Origin: JBBRYK01 sp038237665
Lineage (GTDB): Bacteria; Actinomycetota; Thermoleophilia; Gaiellales; Gaiellaceae
Length of the DNA: 61,775 nucleotides
Direction of reading: 5' to 3'
Assembly: GCA_038237665.1 (NCBI GenBank)
Contig: JBBRYK010000008.1
Location: forward strand, 1 to 61,775
The notes below the pieces were generated by a model that did no database searches, was not told where the DNA came from, and saw only the letters and a program-made list of their open reading frames with translations. A program made the translations under genes and the position numbers. Of the stretch, positions 49,671 through 56,152 are shown one piece after another (position 1 is the first letter of the stretch; each line of letters opens with the position of its first letter).

Positions 49671-49699
49671 TTGCCCGGCCGCCGAATGTCTGACTTAAT
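49671..49699 (+). promoter_or_regulatory. Promoter with a GTCTGAC operator at its -10 box
   Basis: TTGCCC (49671-49676), a 17-nt spacer and CTTAAT (49694-49699) form a plausible promoter for the racemase-like gene. GTCTGAC at 49688-49694, in the context ATGTCTGACTTAA, overlaps the upstream edge of the -10. The geometry is the same as at 36157-36167. A minus-strand promoter for the hydrolase is less evident. Confidence 0.55.
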
Positions 49700-49727
49700 C
49701 GCCGCGAGAAGCCAAACAGGAGGCGCG

Positions 49728-50492
49728 ATGCGGATCAAGTACATCATCCCGTTCCCGTTCGACGAGGAAGGAATCGCGAACCGGGCCGAGCAGATCCCGA
49801 AGGAGCTTCTCGGGCCGGACACGGACGTCGAATGCGTGGCCGTTCGAGGGAGCGCGACCCTCGTCGACTGCTATTACGAGTCGCTCGTCTTCGACATGTA
49901 CATCACCGAAGCCGGCCTGCGGGCGGAGGACGAGGGCTACGACGCGGTCGTGATGGACACCGTCTCCGACTCGGGCCTCTATGCGCTGCGCTCGCGCCTG
50001 AACATCCCCGTGATCGGCCCGGGCCTCGTCTCCTACGCGGTCGCGACCATGCTCGGCAAGCGCTTCTCGATCATCACGATGTGGGACAAATGGCGCCACC
50101 TCTACGAGAAGAACCTGGACACGTACCACCTCTGGGACAAGTGCGCGTCGATCCGCGCCGTGAACATCCCACCGGACGTCGAGGCGCTCTTCGCCGGCAA
50201 GGAGGAGGAAATGTTCGAGAAGCTCACCGCCGAGGCCCGCAAGGCGATCGAGGAGGACGGCGCCGGCGTGATCCTGCTCGGCTCGACCACGATGCACCAG
50301 GCCGGCGACTACATGGCGGCCAACCTGCCCGCGCCGGTGATCAACCCCGGGCCCGTGGCGATCAAGATCACCGAGGCGCTCGTCCAGCTGGGACTGACGC
50401 ACTCGAAGGTCGACTTTCCGTCGCCGTCGACGATCATCGACGACCGCTTCTTCTCGCTTGCCGGCGCAAGTGACGCGGCGGGAGTGGGGTAG
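49728..50492 (+). CDS. Aspartate/glutamate (hydantoin) racemase superfamily protein lacking both catalytic cysteines
   Basis: A 254-residue protein: MRIKYIIPFPFDEEGIANRA, DAVVMDTVSDSGLYALRSRL, NIPVIGPGLVSYAVATMLGK, RFSIITMWDK, then GAGVILLGSTTMHQAGDYMA and ANLPAPVINPGPVAIKITEA. The two-domain racemase fold is clear, but the first catalytic Cys position reads M-D-T-V-S-D-S-G and the second reads L-L-G-S-T-T-M, so both are replaced. A related group sometimes annotated as HupH-like has the same pattern. It may therefore not be a racemase. Next to hydantoin enzymes it could still bind a hydantoin or N-carbamoyl acid. AACAGGAGG precedes the ATG. Confidence 0.75.
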   Translation: MRIKYIIPFPFDEEGIANRAEQIPKELLGPDTDVECVAVRGSATLVDCYYESLVFDMYITEAGLRAEDEGYDAVVMDTVSDSGLYALRSRLNIPVIGPGLVSYAVATMLGKRFSIITMWDKWRHLYEKNLDTYHLWDKCASIRAVNIPPDVEALFAGKEEEMFEKLTAEARKAIEEDGAGVILLGSTTMHQAGDYMAANLPAPVINPGPVAIKITEALVQLGLTHSKVDFPSPSTIIDDRFFSLAGASDAAGVG

Positions 50493-50684
50493 CTATTCCC
50501 AGCTACGCCCGACGCGGTCCCACGCAACGTCACTGGGGAGCCATTCGGTGTTGATCCGCGAGAGGAGACGCTCGACGGTGGTCGAGCCGCATTTCGGGCA
50601 CGGCGGCGTGGGCTTGTCCGAGGTCGAGAGGAACTCCTCGAAGCGCTCCTCGCACTTCTCACAGCGGTACTCGTAGATCGGCAT
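50493..50684 (-). CDS. FmdB-family zinc-ribbon regulatory protein (63 aa)
   Basis: MPIYEYRCEKCEERFEEFLS, then PPCPKCGSTTVERLLSRI, with two CxxC pairs (8-11 and 29-32) is the FmdB/CxxC zinc ribbon, described as a putative regulator near amidase (formamidase/acetamidase) genes. It is convergent with the racemase-like gene (stops abut at 50492/50493). Its start codon overlaps the divergent AtzG-like start by 2 nt (CATG). Linkage to the amidase agrees with known FmdB neighbourhoods. Confidence 0.87.
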   Translation of the reverse strand: MPIYEYRCEKCEERFEEFLSTSDKPTPPCPKCGSTTVERLLSRINTEWLPSDVAWDRVGRSWE

Positions 50685-50847
50685 GTGCCCGGAGTCTAGA
50701 TCGCTCGAGACGCTGAGGGAACAGGCCGCGTTGCAGGGGATCTTGCCGACCGAGGACGACCTCGAGGCGGCTCAGGCCTTTCTCGAGGTGATCCTGCCGC
50801 TCCTGCCCGAGCTGGAGCGGCGGATCCCACCCGAGATCGCGCCGTGA
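50683..50847 (+). CDS. AtzG-like small amidase subunit (54 aa)
   Basis: A short gene: ATG 50683 reads MCPESRSLETLREQAALQGI, then LPTEDDLEAAQAFLEVILPL, then LPELERRIPPEIAP, and stops at TGA 50845-50847. This fits the AtzG-like/DUF4089 family, helical peptides of about 60-70 residues that form the second subunit of AtzE-type 1-carboxybiuret hydrolase (GatC analogues). The amidase GTG lies inside its stop (GTGA), the usual arrangement. A slightly later start is possible. It would stabilise the amidase in a hetero-complex. Confidence 0.75.
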   Translation: MCPESRSLETLREQAALQGILPTEDDLEAAQAFLEVILPLLPELERRIPPEIAP

Positions 50848-52127
50848 AGGAGCTCGCCCGGCGGATTCGCGACGGCGAGCTCACTCCCCGCGAGGCGGTC
50901 GAGCACTACCTCGCGCGAATCGAAGCCCACGCGCACCTGAACGCGTACATCACGGTCCGGGCCGACGAGGCTCTGGCCGAGGCGGACACGGCCGCGCAGG
51001 GACCTCTCCACGGCGTCCCGATCGCGGTCAAGGACGTGATCGACGTCGCCGGGACGCGGACGACCGCCGCTTCGAAGATCCTCGCCGACAACGTCCCGAC
51101 CAGAGATGCAACGGCCGTTAGGCGGTTACGTGAGGCTGGGGCGGTCATCCTCGGCAAGCTCAACACGCACGAGTTCGCCTACGGAGCGACGAACACGAGC
51201 GTGCACTTCGGCCCGGCGAGGAACCCGTACGACCCGGAACGGATTTCCGGGGGCTCGTCCGGCGGCAGCGGAGTCGCGGCCGCCGCAGAGCTCGCGGCGG
51301 GAACGATCGGCACCGACACGGCGGGGTCGGTCCGCATCCCCGCGTGCTTCTGCGGCGTGGTCGGCCACCGCCCAAGCGCCGGCCTCGTCCCGACGGACGG
51401 CGTCGTGCCGACCTCGTGGAGTTTCGACACCGTCGGCCCGATCGCCCGCACCGCCGCGGACTGCGCCCTGCTGCTGGAGGTGATCGCCGACCGTCCGATT
51501 TCGACCGAGCCTCCGGGCGAGCTCCGCATCGGCCTGGTCGCGCCGCTTCAGGAACGCGCCGACCCGCGGATCGCCGCGCTCGTCCAGGAAGCGGCGGGCT
51601 TCCTCGGCCCGACGGAGCCGGTCGAGCCACCGCTGCTGGACGTGGCCGGGTTGATCCAGCAGCTGATCATGCTCCCGGAGGCGACGGCCGCACACCTGCC
51701 CTGGCTCAGGACGCGGCTCGCCGACTACGGCACCGACGTTCGAGCTCGCCTGCTCGCAGGCCTGCTCCTACCCGCGACCGCGTACCCGACGGGCCTCAGA
51801 GCGCGGCGCTGGTACGCGCGCGAGCTCGGGCCTGTCCTCGAGCGCTACGACCTGCTCGCCGCCCCGGCGATGCCGACGGTCGCGCCGCGGATCGACGCCG
51901 ACGCGCTCCCGTACCGCCGCGGGCTGATCCCGTTCAACACGCCTTGGAGCCTCGCCGGACTGCCGACGGTCAGCGTCCCGTGCGGGTTCGTCGACGGCCT
52001 CCCTGCCGGCCTCGCTCTCGTCGGGCGCCCCGGTGAGGACGCCACCGTGCTCGCGGCCGCGCAGGCAATTGACGCGGCGCGCGGGGAAGTTGTATACAAA
52101 CCCCAACCCGGACCGAAAGGGGCGTGA
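50844..52127 (+). CDS. Amidase-signature enzyme, AtzE/GatA type
   Basis: A 427-residue amidase. The Ser-cisSer-Lys triad is visible: Lys in GVPIAVKDVIDVAGTRTTA, GGSSGGSGVAAAAELAAG, and GTDTAGSVRIPACFCGVVG with the nucleophilic serine. GVVPTSWSFDTVGPIARTAA and LPTVSVPCGFVDGLPAGLAL complete the fold. The AtzG-like peptide upstream points to the AtzE branch (1-carboxybiuret hydrolase in s-triazine and urea-type degradation), acting on a carbamoyl or carboxy-amide. GTG 50844 overlaps the AtzG-like stop. Its last codons contain the promoter of the dihydropyrimidinase gene. Confidence 0.88.
   Translation: MKELARRIRDGELTPREAVEHYLARIEAHAHLNAYITVRADEALAEADTAAQGPLHGVPIAVKDVIDVAGTRTTAASKILADNVPTRDATAVRRLREAGAVILGKLNTHEFAYGATNTSVHFGPARNPYDPERISGGSSGGSGVAAAAELAAGTIGTDTAGSVRIPACFCGVVGHRPSAGLVPTDGVVPTSWSFDTVGPIARTAADCALLLEVIADRPISTEPPGELRIGLVAPLQERADPRIAALVQEAAGFLGPTEPVEPPLLDVAGLIQQLIMLPEATAAHLPWLRTRLADYGTDVRARLLAGLLLPATAYPTGLRARRWYARELGPVLERYDLLAAPAMPTVAPRIDADALPYRRGLIPFNTPWSLAGLPTVSVPCGFVDGLPAGLALVGRPGEDATVLAAAQAIDAARGEVVYKPQPGPKGA
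52069..52099 (+). promoter_or_regulatory. Promoter for dihydropyrimidinase inside the amidase 3' end, -10 in a 10-bp palindrome
   Basis: TTGACG (52069-52074), 18 nt and TATACA (52093-52098) form a sigma-70-type promoter, 36 nt before the dihydropyrimidinase ATG. The -10 is embedded in TTGTATACAA (52090-52099), a perfect palindrome also suitable as a GntR-type operator. The same box TGTATACA is used at 22628-22635 before the ABC importer. The DNA also encodes the amidase C-terminus (E-V-V-Y-K-P). Confidence 0.6.
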
Positions 52128-52133
52128 ACGAGA

Positions 52134-53549
52134 ATGTCCGTGCTCATCAAAGGGGGACGGATCGTCACCGCCGCCGACGACTACGTCGGCGACATCTACA
52201 TCGACAACGGGACGGTCTCCCTCATCGGCTCGTCGCTCGACGTGACCGCCGACAAGGTGATCGACGCGAGCGGCAAGTACGTCATCCCGGGCGCGATCGA
52301 CCCGCATACGCACATCGAGATGTTCTTCGGCGGAACGACGACCTGCGACGACTTCACCTCCGGCACAGTCTCCGCCGCCTTTGGCGGAACGACGTCGCTC
52401 GTCGACTTCTGCATGCAGGCGCCGGGCACGACGTTCGCGGAGGCGCTCGAGAACTACCACGAGAAGATCGAGCGCTGCAAGCCGGTGATCGACGTCGGCT
52501 TCCACATCGGCATCACCGATCTCCGCGAGGGCGGCACGCTCGAGGACCTCGCGAAGCTGCCCGACGAGGGCATCACCTCGTACAAGCTCTTCATGGCCTA
52601 CAAGGGCGCGGTCATGGTCGACGACGAGACACTCTTCAAGGCGATGCAGGTCGCGGCCGACAGCGGCGCGCTCGTCATGGTGCACGCCGAGAACGGCGAC
52701 GCGATCGACCTGATCGTCAGGAAGGCGGTCGAGGAGGGCAAGACGGAGCCGGTCTGGCACGCGCGCACGCGTCCGATGGAGACGGAGGCCGAAGCGACGA
52801 ACCGGGCGATCCAGCTCGCGCAGATCGCCGGCTCGAGGCTCTACGTCGTCCACGTCTCCTGCCAGCCCTCGGTCGAGCCGATCGCGCTCGCCCGCGAGAA
52901 GGGCTGGGACATGTGGGGCGAGACCTGCACCCAGTATCTGTTCATCGACGAGACGGCGCTCGACCAGCCGGGCTTCGAGGGCGGCAAGTACATCTACACC
53001 CCGCCGCCCAGGCCGAAGGAGCACCAGGAGCACCTCTGGAAGGCGCTCGAGCGCGACGTCCTCTCGGTCGTCTCGACCGACCACTGCCCGTTCAAGTGGC
53101 CCGAGCAGAAGGGGATCAACGGGGAGGAGTTCCAGAAGGTGCCGAACGGCGGCCCGGGGATCGAGAACCGGCTCCACATGCTCCACCACTTCGGCGTGCG
53201 CCCGGGGCGGATCTCGCTGAACCGCTTCGTCGAGCTGACCTCGACCAACGTTGCCAAGCTGTTCGGCCTCTACCCGCGCAAGGGCACGATCGCGCCGGGC
53301 TCCGACGCCGACATCGTCGTCTGGGATCCCGAGAAGAGGCTGACGATCTCGGCGCAGACGCACCACTCGAACGTCAACTACAACCTCTTCGAGGGCACCG
53401 AGGTCCAGGGCGCCCCGGAGGTCGTGCTCGTGCGCGGCCAGGTCATCGTCGAGAACGACGAGCTGGTCGCCGAGCCGGGTGCCGGGCAGTTCATCAAGCG
53501 CGCCAAGGTGGGCGAGGAGCTGACGGCCTCGGAGGCGATTCACGCATGA
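52134..53549 (+). CDS. hydA: Dihydropyrimidinase/D-hydantoinase
   Basis: A 471-residue metal-dependent cyclic amidohydrolase. Metal ligands are His58 and His60 in IDPHTHIEM, carboxylated Lys151 in SYKLFMAYKG, His184 in VMVHAENGD, then VVHVSCQPSVEPI and the Asp in VVSTDHCPFKWPEQKG. Substrate loop NGGPGIENRLHMLHHFGV matches dihydropyrimidinases. It opens dihydrouracil, dihydrothymine or 5-substituted hydantoins to N-carbamoyl amino acids. Translationally coupled (ATGA) to an isochorismatase-fold amidase. No dihydropyrimidine dehydrogenase is in the window. The ATG at 52134 is preceded by a weak AACGAGA. Confidence 0.92.
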   Translation: MSVLIKGGRIVTAADDYVGDIYIDNGTVSLIGSSLDVTADKVIDASGKYVIPGAIDPHTHIEMFFGGTTTCDDFTSGTVSAAFGGTTSLVDFCMQAPGTTFAEALENYHEKIERCKPVIDVGFHIGITDLREGGTLEDLAKLPDEGITSYKLFMAYKGAVMVDDETLFKAMQVAADSGALVMVHAENGDAIDLIVRKAVEEGKTEPVWHARTRPMETEAEATNRAIQLAQIAGSRLYVVHVSCQPSVEPIALAREKGWDMWGETCTQYLFIDETALDQPGFEGGKYIYTPPPRPKEHQEHLWKALERDVLSVVSTDHCPFKWPEQKGINGEEFQKVPNGGPGIENRLHMLHHFGVRPGRISLNRFVELTSTNVAKLFGLYPRKGTIAPGSDADIVVWDPEKRLTISAQTHHSNVNYNLFEGTEVQGAPEVVLVRGQVIVENDELVAEPGAGQFIKRAKVGEELTASEAIHA

Positions 53550-54199
53550 GCGACGAGGCCGCACGCGAGGTCTACCAGCGAGCCGGGCTCGGCCAGAACG
53601 TCAACCTCGGCACGCGCCCGGGCGTCCTCGTCGTCGACTTCAGCTGCGGGTTCACCGACCCCGAGTGCACGCTCGGCGCGGACATGACCGCGGAGGTCGA
53701 GGCGACGAGGTCGCTGCTCGACGCCGCCCGCTCGAAGGGGGTGCCCGTCATCTTCACGACGATCGGGTTCGAGCCCTCGCTCAAGGACGGCGGCCTGTGG
53801 CTGCAGAAGGTGCCGGCGCTCGGCGACCTGCAACTCGGCGGGCACTGGGTCGAGATCGATCCGCGGCTCGAGCCCGAGGCGGGCGAGACCGTGGTCGTGA
53901 AGAAGGGCGCATCCGCCTTTTTCGGCACGAACCTGGTCGCGATCCTGAACGGCGAGGGGATCGACACCGTCATCCTCTGCGGCGCGACAACGAGCGGCTG
54001 CGTCCGGGCGACGGCGATCGACCTGCTCCAGAACGGCTGGCCGGCGATCGTGCCGCGCGAGTGCGTCGGCGACCGCGCCCAGGCACCCCACGACGCGAAC
54101 CTCTTCGACATCAACGCGAAGTACGCGGACGTCGTCTCGCTCGAGGATGCCCTCGCCTACGTCGAGAGCGTGCCGGGGAAGGTCGGCGCAAGCGCTTGA
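53546..54199 (+). CDS. Isochorismatase-fold amidohydrolase, N-carbamoylsarcosine amidase type (second copy)
   Basis: A 217-residue paralogue of 17495-18115. Triad Asp31 (LVVDFSCGFTDPECTLG), Lys120 (VVKKGASAFFGTNL) and Cys152 (GATTSGCVRATAIDLLQNGW), ending PRECVGDRAQAPHDANLFDI followed by NAKYADVVSLEDALAYV. Expected to hydrolyse an N-carbamoyl amino acid, here presumably the product of the preceding dihydropyrimidinase (N-carbamoyl-beta-alanine or N-carbamoylsarcosine-like). Overlap with both neighbours by 4 nt (ATGA, TTGA). Confidence 0.88.
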   Translation: MSDEAAREVYQRAGLGQNVNLGTRPGVLVVDFSCGFTDPECTLGADMTAEVEATRSLLDAARSKGVPVIFTTIGFEPSLKDGGLWLQKVPALGDLQLGGHWVEIDPRLEPEAGETVVVKKGASAFFGTNLVAILNGEGIDTVILCGATTSGCVRATAIDLLQNGWPAIVPRECVGDRAQAPHDANLFDINAKYADVVSLEDALAYVESVPGKVGASA

Positions 54200-55245
54200 G
54201 CCACAGGGTCGCCCTCCTCCCCGGCGACGGGGTCGGCCCAGAGGTGACCGCGGAGGCCCGGCGCGCCGTCGAGGCGCTGGGCCTCCCGATCGAATGGACG
54301 GAGCTTCCCTGGGGCTCCGCGTACTGGCACGAGCACGGGCGGATGATGCCGGAGGACTGGCGGGAGGTGGTCGGTGGGTTCGACGCGATCCTTCTGGGCG
54401 CGATCGGTGACCCGTCGGTCCCCGATCACATCTCGCTCTGGGGGCTCCTGCTCGAGCTGCGGCAGTCCCTCGACCTGTGGGCAAACCTCCGGCCGGCGCG
54501 ACTCCTGGAGGGTGTGCCGTGCCCCCTGGCCGGTCGCGGCCCGGCCGACATCGACATGCTCTTCGTGCGCGAGAACAGCGAAGGCGAGTACGCAGGGGTC
54601 GGCGGCCGCTCGCATCGCGGTCACCCGCACGAGGTCGCGCTCGAGACGAGCGTCTTCACGCGCGAGGGCGTCGAACGGATCCTGCGGCACGCGTTCACGC
54701 TGGCCGAGCAGCGCCGGGGCATCCTCACGAGCGCAACGAAGTCGAACGCCTCTCGCTTCGGCTACGTGCTCTGGGACGAAGTGGCCGAGGAGGTCGCGGG
54801 TGAGCATCCGGAGGTGCGCTACGAGCGTGTCCTGGTGGACGCCCTGGCCGCCCGTATCGTCCGCAATCCGGAGAGCCTCGACGTCGTCGTCGCCTCGAAC
54901 CTCTTCGGCGACATCCTCACCGACCTGGCCGCGGCCATCCAGGGCGGCATGGGCATGGCCGCCTCGGCCAACACCGCTCCGGGCTCGGACGTGCCGGGCA
55001 TGTTCGAGCCGGTGCACGGCTCGGCGCCCGACATCGCAGGCCAGGGCATCGCCAACCCGTGCGGGGCGATCTGGAGCGCCGTGCTGATGCTGGAGCACCT
55101 CGGCGAGCCGGACGCGGCCGCGAGGTTGATGGGCGTGCTCGAGGACGTGTGCCGGGAGGGTCCGAAGACGAGGGACATCGGCGGCACGGCGACGACCCGC
55201 GAGGTTGGAGATGCGGTCTCGCAGCGGGTCCTAGAGCGGGGTTAG
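54196..55245 (+). CDS. Isopropylmalate/tartrate-type beta-decarboxylating dehydrogenase
   Basis: A 349-residue enzyme: VALLPGDGVGPEVTAEARRA, FDAILLGAIGDPSVPDHISL, LRQSLDLWANLRPARLLEG with substrate Arg, VRENSEGEYAGVGGRSHRGH, TSATKSNASRFGYVLWDEV with the catalytic Lys, NLFGDILTDLAAAIQGGMGM with metal Asp, and FEPVHGSAPDIAGQGIANPC. The VRENSEGEYAGVGGR motif and lack of leuCD neighbours favour tartrate dehydrogenase/D-malate dehydrogenase over LeuB. NAD-dependent oxidation and decarboxylation of a 2-hydroxy acid. TTG 54196 overlaps the amidase stop by 4 nt. Confidence 0.88.
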   Translation: MSHRVALLPGDGVGPEVTAEARRAVEALGLPIEWTELPWGSAYWHEHGRMMPEDWREVVGGFDAILLGAIGDPSVPDHISLWGLLLELRQSLDLWANLRPARLLEGVPCPLAGRGPADIDMLFVRENSEGEYAGVGGRSHRGHPHEVALETSVFTREGVERILRHAFTLAEQRRGILTSATKSNASRFGYVLWDEVAEEVAGEHPEVRYERVLVDALAARIVRNPESLDVVVASNLFGDILTDLAAAIQGGMGMAASANTAPGSDVPGMFEPVHGSAPDIAGQGIANPCGAIWSAVLMLEHLGEPDAAARLMGVLEDVCREGPKTRDIGGTATTREVGDAVSQRVLERG

Positions 55246-55272
55246 GTTTCCGGGGGGCCCTCGCCCCCGCGC

Positions 55273-56136
55273 TCACCGCACAATTCCAATGAGCGCGCTC
55301 CCGGCCACGACCAACAGCCCAGCCGCAACCAGCCTCGGGCCGATCAGCTCCGTGCGCCGGAAAACGAGCGCGGAGAGGACGATCGCCCACAGCGACTGCG
55401 TCGCGTTCAGCGGCGCCACGACGCTGACCCGACCGCGGTCGAACGCCTCCAGGAGCGCACAGTAGGCGAGGCCGAGGGCCACGCCGGCCGGGGCGAATGC
55501 CGTCGCGGCCCGCCGCAGCTTCGGCACGAGCCCGTGCCGCCGGAAGACGAGCAGGTAGAACGCGACCGCCAGGGCCGCCGCCAGGAGTGACGTCGCGGCC
55601 GCTAGGAGCGGCGGCGGATGCTGCTCGCGGGCGGCCCAGCGGACCAGGTTGTCGCGTGAGGCGAAGAGCACCGCACACGCCAGCGCGAGCACGGCGCCGA
55701 ACGCGCGGAAGTGCTCCGGGCGGCGGCGCTCCCGCGTGAGCACGGCGCCGCCCGCGACGACGAGCACGGTGCCGGCGAGGAGCTCCGGCTTCCACGGCTC
55801 GTCGAGCAGGGTCAGCGCGATCAGGACCGACATCAGCGGTGCCGTGCCGACCAGGATCGAGGCCCGGGCGGGGCCTGCGTCCCGAATCGCCTTGACGAAC
55901 AGGATCTGCGAGGCGCCGGGGACGAGGAACCCGGCGACGAGGAACGGCCAGAGCTCCAGCGGTTCGACCCGGCCCCGTTCGACGACCGCCGCGACCCCGG
56001 CCACCGCGAGGGCGACGGTCGCGCAGGCGAGCGCCCCAGCTTCGGGATCCGCGCCCCAACGGAGGCCGGCCTGGATCGCAATCGAGAGCACGCCGAAGAG
56101 CGCGCCGCCGAGCAGGCCGAACAGGACAGCGGCCAC
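55273..56136 (-). CDS. DMT superfamily (EamA) transporter
   Basis: A 287-residue protein with ten hydrophobic segments in two EamA repeats (AVLFGLLGGALFGVLSIAIQ; LLAGTVLVVAGGAVL; FGAVLALACAVLFASRDNLV; LIGPRLVAAGLLVVAGSALI). The P-L-N-A-T-Q-S-L-W region near the end is typical. Such proteins usually export amino acids, nucleobases or drugs. Divergent from the aconitase with a gap of only 16 nt, so the two promoters must overlap or lie inside genes. No ribosome-binding site of note. Confidence 0.85.
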   Translation of the reverse strand: MAAVLFGLLGGALFGVLSIAIQAGLRWGADPEAGALACATVALAVAGVAAVVERGRVEPLELWPFLVAGFLVPGASQILFVKAIRDAGPARASILVGTAPLMSVLIALTLLDEPWKPELLAGTVLVVAGGAVLTRERRRPEHFRAFGAVLALACAVLFASRDNLVRWAAREQHPPPLLAAATSLLAAALAVAFYLLVFRRHGLVPKLRRAATAFAPAGVALGLAYCALLEAFDRGRVSVVAPLNATQSLWAIVLSALVFRRTELIGPRLVAAGLLVVAGSALIGIVR

Positions 56137-56152
56137 GAATTAGTGTCTTCTC

